Source: Membranipora membranacea
Taxonomy: Eukaryota > Bryozoa > Gymnolaemata > Cheilostomatida > Membraniporidae
Direction: 5' to 3'
Length of the DNA: 64,000 nucleotides
Assembly (NCBI GenBank): GCA_914767715.1
Contig: OU612068.1
Span: 9,858,001-9,922,000, forward strand
Shown here: in pieces, positions 1-12,600 of the stretch
Numbering within the stretch: position 1 is the stretch's first letter
Layout of the letters: every line of letters begins with the position of its first letter
Program-made: the position numbers and the translations under genes
Notes under the pieces: generated by a model
The model's input: the letters and a program-made list of their open reading frames with translations, nothing else
Told to the model about the DNA's origin: nothing
Database searches by the model: none

Positions 1-1164
1 CATCTGCATGCTGCATCTAGGGGGTTTGTCGCAAACTGTGTGCTGCATAAGTAGTACACAGGTGGTATTCAATTTATCTAAGAGAGATGACAATTGCTTT
101 TGCTTGTTGCTTTGCATACAATCAGTCTGGCTGCATTCTCAACTTTCTCTGTTGGCTTATAATCAGTTTGTGTAATGTAAACAGGGTGAATCATTATCTT
201 GCTTGGTTTGATTATTGCTGATTGCCACCCTGGTCCAGAGATGTTAGGCCTTATATAAGCACTGATGTCAAGTTCAACACATGATTAAAGTGCAAGGTAA
301 CATGTGGTAAGTAGATTTACTAGGATTGTTTTCTGTGTTATCCAGTTGAAAAATCTGTAAAAGTGACATTGGAACAACCATGAATAAAATCCACTTGAAA
401 CAGTTTTGACCCATGTTTTTTAGCATAGCATCTGTAGCATGCTTCACCATTTTAAAATTACTGTAATGAGAATTGCTGGTAATTATTTAAGTAGTTTATG
501 TATGTATGTACAAAGGGTTACTTCTAGATGAATCAGGTTGTACACAATTTCAGTTTAAGGCCAAGTTCACTGATTCACAGGAGTCAGGAGTGATCTGACT
601 TGTGATCTTATGATCCAGGTTCGATTCCTGACATCGGCTATCATTTCTGATTTTCCACTGGCAAACCATTCATCCTAACCAGGTCTGTTCGGATCAGGAC
701 CGTAAATACAGGTCTATTGTGCGCTTGTACGAAGATTAAAAGATTCCCCTAAGCCTTTTTGAAAAAAGCGAAGCAGGCAACGGCGGACAAGGGGTTAGGT
801 TATCTACCCCACACAAGCCTTTCAATAGGGCAGTCATTAGACCTATTGTATAGAGAAAAACATGATACACAAACATTTCCGATAACCTTGGCTTCAGGTA
901 TGAAACTGTAAGCAGCAAAACACTGCGTACAGGCAAAAGGACCTTTGGTCTCATGGCGTCAGATTAATATTGAGTTGAGGCTGACCGTAACTGATCCGTA
1001 GGTAGAATGGGAAATTAAGTGCCAATATTTCCTGCTTTTTGAATTTTTACTAACTGGCTTGCACGCCAATATTTGCTATTCTAAGTCAATCAAAGTTATC
1101 GTAACTGGAATCATTCTTTACAGCACTGTGATGTTAAACTAATAGCTGAGGCAAACAGGAAATC
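1..1164. other. upstream flank of the lipase gene, no gene seen
   Basis: No convincing coding exon is visible here. Around 560-650 there is a stretch with a tRNA B-box-like motif (GGTTCGATTCC at 618-628). It lacks a convincing A box and cloverleaf, so it may be a decayed tRNA-derived SINE. The rest looks like non-coding flank and may include the promoter and 5' UTR of the lipase gene, but I cannot place a TATA box or start site. Confidence 0.4.
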
Positions 1165-4100
1165 ATGGGCTTCCTAGGGGTTCCATTGTTGCTAATCCTC
1201 ATTATTACACAAGTTGAAGCTGACTTGGATCAGGTCATAAAAAGATACAACAATGAAAACTGGGACCTAAAACAGCCTGGAGTTGATCCAGAATGCCACA
1301 TGAAATTTGTAAGTCTTAATATCATAGTCGCAGGCTTATCGATATGTTTTCCCTGATTGTAAATGTAACAAATCATTATTTATCTATAGAACAAATTCAT
1401 GATCATTTGGTGCGTGTAAACCCATATTGGCTGATATGAAAGCAAATTCTTGTAAGGCCTCACTCCTTCTGTGAAAGCCTATTCCTATGGAATGAAGAAT
1501 ATAATATTGACGTGCTTAAGAGTTTTCTTCAAAAGTTAAATAGATATTTTCTTATTGTTTAAAGTTTAGACTAATTGTAAAAAGTTGAAAACGAAATCAT
1601 AAAATTGTCACCAACTGGTTATTTAAAACTCATGCCATTTTTTTTTAATTTACCATATAACCCTTTTTTCCAGTGTGAGATAGTGAACTACCATGGCTTC
1701 GAATGCGAAGAATATCAGCATAAAGTTGAAACAGACGATGGGTTCCTGCTTACACTTCACAGGTATGTATTAATTGTCATTCAATCAAAGACAATTTCTA
1801 TATTTCGGTACCATAAACTAACATACTGAAAAGTTGCCATCATGAGAGGCTACACATCCCTTGTCTCTGCTACTATCATCTTTTACGTTAAGATGTTGTG
1901 TGGTGTGATATTTTAGACCTGCCGATTATAATGTGTTTAAAAAAACCTAAGTATTATATCACAGTAGCTGAAATCTACTGTATATCACCCCTTTTTTTCA
2001 AACAACAGAGTGAATGGCAGAAAGGGAGTAAATGACACAAGTGCTGCCAGACCACCAGTATTTATTCAGCATGGATTACTCGCTGACAGCACATCTTGGG
2101 TCCTGAACTTTCCCGATCAGTCTCTAGCCTTTCTCCTCTCCGATGCTGGTTTTGATGTCTGGTTGGGTAACAGCCGAGGAAACTTGTACTCTCAAGCTCA
2201 TAAAACACTCAAACCTGATCAGGATGCATTCTGGGCTTGGAGGTAAGAAAACCACAAAATAATTAACTTCCATTAACATCAATTGAAGTCCCTGATCAAA
2301 AAATCTAAATTGGCTTCTAGGGGTAACCTACTATTTTCTGAAAATTATTGATGGATCAATTTTCAGCAATTTTCAGCAATTTAGAATGAGCTCAAATAAT
2401 CTGAACTTTCTTTACATGCTCGATCTAATCTAGAAGGAGTTATTTAGATCTCAATTTCACTCCATCATTAGAAAATTTGGCATTTGGAAGTCTAATCGCC
2501 TTGGAAGTAGTCATCAGTCATCAGTATTTCACTATCCTCTATAAAGTGCTTGTGTAATCCTCATGATAATCTTATCACTGTAGTAAAAGTTCTGAGTCTC
2601 TTGTTGACATAATCATGCCGTTATCTGTTATGCTACGTTATGCTGTTATCTGGTCTACGATACACAAATCTGGGCAATCTCTGCAAATCTGAGTTAAGAG
2701 TAACATTATTGATCGACTTGATGTAAGAATGGCTGGGGCTTGTCTTGTGAATTTATAAAGGTAAAGATTGGTGTTTTTTCTATCATAAGCTGGGATGAGA
2801 TGGCCAGATATGATCTCCCAGCCAGTATAGACTTTGTTCTGAACCATACATCAGGGTTTGATAAGTTACCCTATGTTGGGCACTCTCAGGGCAACCTCAT
2901 AGCATTCGTTCATCTCTCAATGAATCCATCCTACCAGAAGGTGAGCAGCCTGAACAATCCTTAACGACACCCATATATATTTTTTAAATAGACACTGTGT
3001 CAATGAAATATTTTTCGCTTTTTCCAAGATATGACTTTTGTAAATTATTTTTATCAAAAACACTCATATGATACAGTGCTGATGTCTATATCTGTTTCCA
3101 TTAGTTTTTTTAATCATAATCATCAAATTCAAGGTGAAAAACAAATTTCCGCCTTTTCGGAATAGCGGAAAACGATTTTCCGCTATGAAACAGATTTTCC
3201 ACCTTTCTGCGTTTTCCAGAACCCGACTCCCCATTGTCACAGTGCTGAAGAGATTTCATTATTAAATGTGTTGACTGTTTTCTTATTTTGCAGATTTCAC
3301 ATATTATGGCTCTTGCTCCTATATTCCGTGTTTCACATATGACCAGTCCAGCTAAATATTTTGCTCCATTCTCTAACGAAATCGGCTTTATAGCGAAAGT
3401 GTTTGGGGTGAAAGATATGTCATATAGCCCAGTAAGTTTAAACTGACTTAGCACAGGTATTAACATCGATTTCTTGCCATGTATCTTAGTCATTTTCAAT
3501 CATTTATTTTCAATGTGGAATTATGCAATGAACTAACTTGCACTTGCTGCCATCTGAGCACTTAGACTACTCAAAGAGCCAAAACTGTTTTGATGGACTA
3601 GAAGTGGCTACAAGATATTATGTTATTATGTCCTTGTTCTATCTTTTATTATGAAAGAAACTTTTAAAACAAGCAAGCAAGTTTGCTGTCTGTTTTTAGA
3701 TAATGGATTGGTGGGCTGATTATATCTGCAACATACACGATCCTCTGAATCCTTTGTGTAGAGACGCACAATTTCTGTTTTGTGGATTTGATGCAAAACA
3801 TCTCAATGAGGTTAGTAAATCGGATGCATTAATATTTCTAGCGACGTCTTGAATTCATTTGTATCTAATTGAGTTCTTCACATTGTCATCATACATTCAA
3901 CTAAAACAGGACTTTTTTCTTGCTGAATGATGTGTAAGGGGTCTGGAAATATCTGATTGACGCTTTTGACAGTTTGCACTCGCAGTGGTTGTCGATTTAG
4001 AAACTTTCGCTCCTTGTTTTATCAGGGGATTTGTGCCAAACTCCCTGGTTGAATCAAATTTGTGTTGTCAATTTTGAAGTTATCTTTTCATTTTCCAGAA

Positions 4101-5705
4101 GAAGACAACTTTGAGTACTACTGCCTTTTGCCAAAATAGATATTATATTTCTATATGAAAACCATTTTAATCAGCTGTCTCCACTATATTTATGTTTTTC
4201 TAATTGTGATGATTATTATCTCTAGACCAGGCTGCCCGTATATATGAGCCATGCCACCTCTGCTACCTCTGTCAGAGATCTGGTACACTTTGGCCAAATG
4301 TATAAGTATCAGAACACAGCTGGATACGACTACGGGTCTGATAAGGAGAATATGAATCATTATAACAGTACTACTCCTCCTGCGTATGATATCAGCAAAG
4401 TTAATATCCCTGTCTCTCTGTATTATGGTGAGAACGATTGGCTCGCGGACCAGCAGGTAATTGCAATATATATGTGTTTGATATGATCTATTATACATAA
4501 AAAGAACTATAATAATAATAATAATATAATATGACCCGTGATAATGAAAATATTTCTATTAGATATTTTTTCAGCCTTTATGGCGATATACATTCTGTAG
4601 AAGCGGTTCTTTGTGGGGCTCAACTCTGTACCACTCATGTTTGTCGTACCTCAGCAAGGGGGACAATTTCTAATGTTTTCAATAATTTTTACCGTAGAGA
4701 GCTTTCTATTTGTTCACTGTTGAAATTTTGCATAAGTACAGAAATACATACTTCCTGACTAGAAATAGTTTGATCCAAATTGCCAGCAGTAGAATGTGAA
4801 TGACCGGACTGCTGGCAATTTTGGATTTTTGAGTATCTTCATTTCACTAATCTGCAAATTCACGAAATGTGATTTCCAATATTCATTAGATGGTGAGAAA
4901 TTTCTCAATGATAGATGATATTACATAAAGGATTTTCAATCAATCACAATTCGCTTATACTTATAACCGAATTTTATTCAGTGAATATATTTCATCCGGT
5001 AGTGTAGGCTCAGGGTGATCATTTATAGGTTTATTTCAATAGCACACACATAAATTCAGTCTCTGTAATATTTATGACAATAATTTAGATTTGACTAACA
5101 AAGTCTATAAACAAAATTGGTGTTATACTATAAAAAATTAATAGGGAGTATTATTTTTAGTGAAAATTGGTGTAGTTTATATTATTCCATTACATATAAG
5201 GATACGTTGTCCCCGGCAACAATTATTATTACGACATCAACAGCTGTGTCACTAGAATAAGGTCTTCCCCTCTGACAAAATATATTGATGAAATCCTAAT
5301 GATTATGACAACAAGGACACAAGCTATCCTGTTGGCATCAGAATAGGTTTGAGGATATTCGGAACCTTACTAAAGTACTTTTTCTCTCTCCTTGTTACAT
5401 CTAAAAAGGATGCAAAGATGGAAAAGATGGGAGAGTATAATTAAAATATCAGATGAGTTCTCCTGCCTAAGTGCCACCTTTCAAATGAATTCTGATCAAA
5501 GTTTGATCAAAGTTAGATAAATTGTACATTATTTCTTCTTTTACAGGATGTCCGTTTTATCAGAGAGAATGTGAAGACTATAAAACATGATAGACTCATC
5601 CCAGACTGGAACCACATCGACTTTGAGTTTGCTCTAAACTCCAAAACTATGCTGTATGATGAGCTTATCCTAATAATAAGGAATGAGACATCGGCAGGTC
5701 ATTAG
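1165..5705 (+). CDS. LIPA: lysosomal/gastric-type acid lipase, 8 coding exons
   Basis: Secreted or lysosomal acid lipase of the alpha/beta-hydrolase fold, hydrolysing cholesteryl esters and triglycerides. Coding exons: 1165-1308, 1674-1762, 2009-2242, 2790-2940, 3294-3431, 3700-3810, 4226-4456, 5547-5705. All have GT-AG borders and the phases chain to a 418-aa protein (the human enzyme is about 399 aa). Residues 1-19 form a hydrophobic signal peptide ([19 protein letters not shown]). Family landmarks follow: NYHGF, the oxyanion-side [18 protein letters not shown], and the nucleophile elbow GHSQG with Ser188. The acid is Asp360 in NDWLAD and the base His389 in WNHIDF; their 29-residue spacing matches gastric lipase. 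A poly(A) signal lies 107 bases after the stop. The fold and family are certain. Whether it is the orthologue of LIPA or of another member (LIPF, LIPK, LIPM) cannot be settled here, so the symbol is a nearest-family label. Confidence 0.93.
4775..4824. repeat. short inverted repeat in lipase intron 7
   Basis: CCAAATTGCCAGCAGT at 4775-4790 is matched in inverse orientation by 4808-4824, with one extra T in the right arm, giving a stem of about 15 bp and a 17-base loop. It may be the relic of a small foldback element. No flanking duplication was found. Confidence 0.5.
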
Positions 5706-6614
5706 CAAGGAGTTATTAGTCCTCAGTGATCCTAAGTAAATAATCTATTTCAAATACAGCACTCTGAAAGAATATCTCTCAACTTCAAACTCCATTGACA
5801 TTTAAAATTTCAATAAATTGGTGCATTGATTAAAAATTCAGAACAAGGCAAGATCTGGAACAAGTTAAATCAGATCATTCTCCCTGATCAGATCAAGGAG
5901 TCCGATCTGATTTATTGAAATAGATTAGGCATTTTCTGTAATACAACAAGATGTATGTAAATTGACACTTCATATCTAATAATATCATTTTCACTGAATA
6001 TTTATGAAGATTCAGGTTTACATAAAAACGCATAATATGATCAAGTCAAAAAGTTGAAATTGCTTATAATAATAAATTTGCCAATAATTTAATGAGCTCT
6101 TTATTCTACCATACAATGATTTAAATTATCAGCTTAGATAGGGCTGTATATACACCTAGCCTCTCTAGCCTAGCATGTCAACACAGGCTAATATATGCAC
6201 GCACCATGGATCAATGTTTTTGCCCATTTCTAAAACTATTTGGTATGGCCCGACTATGGTGATTTTTCATATCAGTGAAACTCTCACAGGTAAATCACTG
6301 CTGGATTTTGTTTGGTAGAGATCATACACTTAGTCTACATGCAGGAAGTTTGTTGAAAAATCCCTGGTCTGGCTTGCCCTCTATTAGATGTGATACTAAG
6401 AGTTGTGTCATCTTGTTCAAAAATATGAAAATAAATGCAGATAGTGGCTTCGCGACATAGTGATGTACCTTTTGTGATATGGTTTGTGATTGGTTGAGAA
6501 TATGTTTTACTCAGTTTCATTGGTTTTCTGAGTAACCGGTTGAGCTTGCATCAGTCCTTGCCAGCCAAGTGTTTTGCTGAAATTCTGTGCTCTTATTTTA
6601 AAAGACAGGCAATT
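5706..6614. other. intergenic: lipase 3' UTR and aconitase 5' region
   Basis: This stretch holds the 3' UTR of the lipase, with an AATAAA poly(A) signal at 5812-5817, and further on the presumed promoter and 5' UTR of aconitase. A short hairpin made of AAATCAGATC and its inverse lies around 5864-5925. I see no other gene. Confidence 0.6.
5812..5817 (+). promoter_or_regulatory. poly(A) signal of the lipase gene
   Basis: Canonical AATAAA 107 bases after the lipase stop codon, on the coding strand. Confidence 0.7.
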
Positions 6615-9600
6615 ATGGCACAAGTTTTGCAACGTGTGCGAGGTGTTCTCAACAAGGTAATACTACTAGTATACATTATGTTCTGTTCACACATGAGGCA
6701 GTTTAATCCAAGTGCATATGACTTAATTTGTGAAAACCATCCATTTTTTGGAATGATGTACTTGGCTTCTTATTTTTTACCTAAAATTATTAATCAATGA
6801 TAATAAAATAAGGCTAGGCCTACTACATATCACGCTGCACCACAGGAAACCACACAAACACACACTCAATCAGCAGTTCATATTGGTTAGAGATGAAACA
6901 TTGATATGTCCTTGTTTGGACTTGCTTGTTCAGGATCCTGGTTCCCACATCGAATCAAGGAGATTCCTTGATTGAACTCCCTCATTCATTCATTGGTTCC
7001 TATGACAATTAATTTTAAATATAGTAAACAACATCACATTATTGTTGTTGTAATAATCAATCAAACCAAGTCTACTTAGAAATACTACTAGCTAGCTAGT
7101 GGCAATAATTAGTCTACAAGATACTTTCAGACAACTGGATTAGTTGTAATACTTGGTTGTACCAAAGAGTTTTACTCCTTGGTTGTACACTTTCTAAACC
7201 TTAATAAATAGATAAAATTATAACACAACCATGATGCTATTATAGCTCCTCCTTGTATTCCTTCCTATTTATCGCCAATTTAGGATCAGCATTAGCTTCC
7301 CGACTATATGAGTCATTGTGTAAGTCTTGTCTGGTTTTGAAAGAAACAATGTCTTTAATCCTCACCTATCTCCGCTCTGTCCTGTTCGGGTAGCGGGTGC
7401 CTGCCGGAGGCCTAGTTCTATCAAACTTCTCCTTCTAATCCTGTCCTGAGCATCCTCTTCACTGAGGGAACAGGATTGGAGATCCTTCCTGATTGTATCC
7501 TTCCATCTATGCTTTGGGCGTCCCCGATTTCTCTTTCCTTCCACTCTCATCTCATGTACTCTTCTAATGTCATCATCTTCCTCTCTTCTGCACACATGCC
7601 CAAACCACTGCAATCTCCTTCTTCTCATCAAGTCTAACACACTCATGACATTCGCTTCCTGCCTTATACTTTCGTTGGTTTTGTGCTCCTCAAGACTAAT
7701 TCCAAGACAGTATCGCAACATTCTCATCTCACATACACTAAAACTTTCAGCAAGGTAATCTGTCAATGGCCATGTTTCAGCTCCATATAATAACACCGGG
7801 CGTATCACTGTCTTGTAGATGAGCACCTTCAACTTCTGAGGGACTTTCCTGTCGCACAATACTCCGGTCAACTCTCTCCACTTATCCCAGGCTCTGCCAA
7901 TGCGCACTTGTACCTCTGCCTTGCATCCTCCTTCATGGTGAATTGTAGTCCCCAGGTAATTGAATGTGGTTCTTTGAGGCAAAGTGGCATGTGCAGGGCC
8001 ATCATACTCCTTTAATCTGATGTTGTCACTACTGTCTTTTGGGGATAGGTACTCAGTTTTAGACCTGCTGACTTTTAGGCCCACATCCTCTAATCTTCTT
8101 CTCCAGTCCTCTAATCTCTCTTCCATATCGTCTCGACTCTCATCACATAAAACCAAATCATCTGCAAACAGCATACTCCACGGTGTGTCTTCTCCATTGT
8201 CATCCGAGATAACATCCGTAATAATTATAAAAAGTAATGGACTAAGGGCTGATCCTTGGTGTAGTCCAACTTCCACTCTATCTCTTCTGTCTCTCCTGCA
8301 TTTGCTATCACTCTTGTTGTTGAGTCCTTGAACATATCCTTGATGATTTCAATGTATACTTTAGGCACATGACGCTTCCTCAGACAATGCCAAATTAGCT
8401 CTCTTGGGATGGTATCATATGCCTTTTCCAGGTCAACAAACACCATATGCAGCTCCTTGTTGAATTCCCATACTTCTCCTGAAGCATACGTAGGCAAAAC
8501 ATGGGCTCTGTGGTTGATTTGCTGAGGAGATTTATACCTCTATAATTACCACAACTAACGGGGTCACCCTTCTGTTTGTAAAGTGGGACAATTTTGCTTT
8601 TCCGCCACTCATTTGGTATCTCTCGTCTCATAGCTTCAATGTCTTTAAGGGTACTTCAAATTATCTGTTATATGCCTGTATTTTGTTGGTAGAATGTGAT
8701 CTCTACTCACAGACTCCTTCACACATCGCGAGTATTGTCGAGTTCCGTACCATTCTCAAAGTTTGAGCCTAACAAAAATATCGACTACAGCAAATATGTC
8801 AGCAACGTGGAGACAATCAAGAAGAGGTAATGTTCCCTATTATATAATATGAGGTCATATTATGATGATGTAAAAACTTCAATAGACCTCACTACCTTTG
8901 GAAAGCTTGTCACGTAATTTGAAAAATACGGTGACCATCAATCGGAAGTTTCACCTCACAATTTCCTTTACAACTATATATCTTTTGCAGATTGGGACGA
9001 CCCCTCACACTTTCAGAGAAGATTCTGTATGGACATTTAGATGACCCATCCACAGCTGTAAGTCTGGCCAATCATTCTTTAATACTTATACAATAATTTT
9101 TATATTCATATGTTCATTTTATGTTCAGATAAATGTATAAATCTCAGAGATTATTAAAACATGTTCAATCTGTTATATCTTTAGAAGCCGGTTGTACGGT
9201 TTGATTAGGACTTTATTCATTTATTGATTTGAGATAGAGGCTGTTTGATATTAGCGTCAGAGTATAACCTGTTTTTTGTAGGATGTAGTCCGCGGTGAGT
9301 CATACTTAAAGCTGAGACCAGACAGAGTTGCCATGCAGGACGCCACAGCTCAGATGGCTACTCTACAGTTTATCTCTAGCGGTCTGCCCAGAGTAGCTGT
9401 ACCTACTACCATACATTGTGATCACTTGATCACTGCTGAGGTCGGCGCTGATACTGATCTCGCCACTGCTAACGATGTCAACAAAGAGGTTTACGACTTC
9501 TTGGCTACTGCTGGTAATAAATATGGTATGGGATTCTGGAAGCCTGGCAGTGGAATCATTCATCAGGTCAGTAGTTAGGTAGTTTTGAGGATTTCCACTA

Positions 9601-12600
9601 GCTGTTTCTCTTGTTAAGTATTGACAGCGGGCCTGGAACCAAATTTGCATTGAAATCCAGGCCTGTCGAATTCCTAATTTTAGATATCCCAATCACTGTT
9701 TAAAAAAAGGGTGGTGTAGCAATGTCTTGTGGATGTCGGTACCTATATAAAAACAGAGCTTGTGCAAGTTGTCTAGGCACTTGTCACTTGGTAAGGCAAG
9801 GTATTGGCAAGTGCCATCAGCAAGGATTGAAAGGGCAGTCAATTAGTAGTCAATCAATAGTCAGGTTTTTGGTCGGGTACCATACACTGAGCTCAAGTCT
9901 TCATGCAAGACTCCTCTGGCTTTTGTGTACTGGTAATTGAGGGAATCCCATGTGGGAATTCCTCATGATGACCTAGATAAAGTACAATAAAGTAGCGTAT
10001 CACCAACAGGTGTGGAGTCTCCCAAAGATTGAGGCAACCATGTATTGTGATACAAACATATTATTATTTATTATGAAGTAATCTACCCACTTGACAGTTA
10101 TGATGAGTTTCAGCATCACTGAAATGTAAATATTTAAAAGCAGCCATCATCATATGAAATACGATGTATCCAATGATATTTATTCCCTTGTCTCTAAGCT
10201 CAAAATTTATAACATGCATAGAATTAAATGTGAGCTAACTGTTTTGACCGAATGCTCACCAATATACCTTACAGATTGTGCTGGAGAACTATGCATTCCC
10301 AGGTCTGTTGATGATCGGTACAGACAGTCACACACCTAATGGTGGAGGACTTGGTGGTCTCTGTGTAGGAGTCGGAGGTGCTGACGCTGTAGATGTCATG
10401 GCTGGCATCCCCTGGGAACTTAAGTGCCCTAAGGTTGGTAATCTATATATCTGTGATTTCCAAATAGGTCTACCACAATTAATATAGATAGTATTTCTTG
10501 GGAGAAATAGTAAGGAAACGGTAAGATGTTTGAATTGAATACCAATCTAGTGATTTGTTGCTCATTAAACTTATTTAAATTTCCATGGAATCAAAGATAC
10601 GCCATTTTTGGACAGTCTGGGTTTGATGCAAAGCGACAAACCATATCTATCACTTTGGAGTTGTTATCCCTCAATAATACCAGCGTTCGCATTTATCTGA
10701 TATAGCTGAATAGCACATATAAATTACGGAGCCGGCTTTCAGTAATTCCCTACAGGTATGATGTTGTAAGATCTGTAGGGAATATATACCCATAGAGATA
10801 TTACATATATATAATATATATATGATATATATATTATAGTATATATTAATTATATGCATATACCAGATTACCAGTAGTTATATTATGTAAATGAGTGTGG
10901 TTAGCATGTTTAATGAACACATCATAAGTTGATCATGTGTACATAATTTTCTTCACTTATATAATGTAACATCCCTCCATAGCCTGAGACTAAAACGTTG
11001 CACCTACATGTTTGATCTTTATATGCAAGCTATGGTCAGACCATAGACTCACTGCCGTGCGTGCAGGCTCAATGGTAGAGGCCTCACCTTTAGCACAACA
11101 TTCTGTGGACCTGTAGCTCATAGCTCTATGAAACACAACCATAAGCTCAGTATATAGAAAACAATACACATGGTTGGCGAGCTATGCTATTCCCTGAGCT
11201 ATAGTCATGATATCTCTTCTGTTTTGCAGGTCATTGGAGTGAGACTGACTGGACATCTCAATGGATGGTCATCACCTAAGGACATCATCCTCAAAGTTGC
11301 CGATATTCTGACAGTTAAGGGAGGCACCGGAGCCATCGTGGAGTACTTCGGACCTGGTGTAGACGCTATCTCATGTACTGGTAAGTGTTGAGATTCACAG
11401 AAAGTAATTGGGAAAGTATCAGTTTCAAGGACAGGCCGATAATACAGATAAGATATCATTTTGTTGTCACCACAGTAACAGGCAATTTAGTGCTCACAAT
11501 ATTCCCCCATGTTACCATTTTAAGAACACATTGATAGCCTTGTTCCCAATTATCATTTTAAGGTCGGATTATATAATAGCTTGTCTTAATATCCTGAACA
11601 GAATTTCTGGGAATAAAGCCAAAATTTTCCTGTGATATGTTTAGCTGTATTGTATGCTTTAAATTGGTAAAAAATTAAAGGCAATAAGCCAACTACACTT
11701 CAAGGGCATCAAGTTGAATAAGATTCGATGAAGATATTTTGTATGATCAGATTGCTTTTTCTCCAATTTTTCTGAAATTCTTGTTGCTTGTAGGAATGGG
11801 TACTATTTGTAACATGGGAGCTGAGATTGGAGCCACCACATCTGTGTTCCCATACAACAGCAGAATGAAGGATTACCTGAACGCCACCAACAGATCAGCC
11901 ATCGCTAACGAGGCCGATAAATTCCGGGAAGTACTTCTCTCTTCTGACCCTGACGCTCAGTACGATCAGATCATCGAGATTGACCTCGATACGGTATGTA
12001 CAGGACTGTCCGATAGCCTTGGAGTGTGAGAACCAGATCTGCTTCAAAGGAGGGTTTTTTGTGGCATCCATATTGAATTCTGCCCAAAATTATTTTTGAC
12101 AATGAGAGAATCCACATTTGCTGTTGGAAAAAAAGAAGTAACAAAGCAGTTGTGTGCGACAGCTTGAAAGAACTTCACATCAGCTTTTCATGATACAGTT
12201 CATGAGTGTGTAGCAAATCTAATTATGCATTCGTTTTATGACCATGCCTTCTGATAAGATTGCGTAGTAACGTATTTGTTTGATTGATATGTTATTGCAG
12301 CTGGAACCTCATGTGAATGGCCCATTCACCCCAGATCTGGCCCATCCTATCTCCAAACTGGGACAGAACGCCGTAACTAATAACTACCCAATGGAAGTCA
12401 AAGTTGGTAAGCTATTATTGCTGTAATTTCATGTTGTTACTTCGAAATTTGCAACTGTCTGTGATGAAAGTTGTCTCTTCTTTACAAATAAGCTGATCAA
12501 CACAATTAGCTCCCGCCTCATTACAGATGATGTGGTAAATACGCAAACTTAATAATAGTAATAATTATCAATATTATTAGGTCTATGGGTAACTGTTTAG

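Noticed and set aside
590-650. tRNA gene
   Set aside because: Only a B-box-like GGTTCGATTCC is present. No A box, anticodon arm or acceptor stem could be formed. At best a SINE remnant.
3110-3499. Minus-strand open frame of 129 codons
   Set aside because: It lies antisense over lipase exon 5 and has no recognisable domain.
7984-8331. Plus-strand frame rich in Ser and Leu
   Set aside because: It is the complement of the reverse-transcriptase coding strand, which carries the real motifs.
8713-8826. Aconitase exon 2 starting at 8713 after CTCACAG
   Set aside because: It would shift the frame relative to exon 1. The acceptor at 8691-8692 keeps it and yields a plausible presequence.
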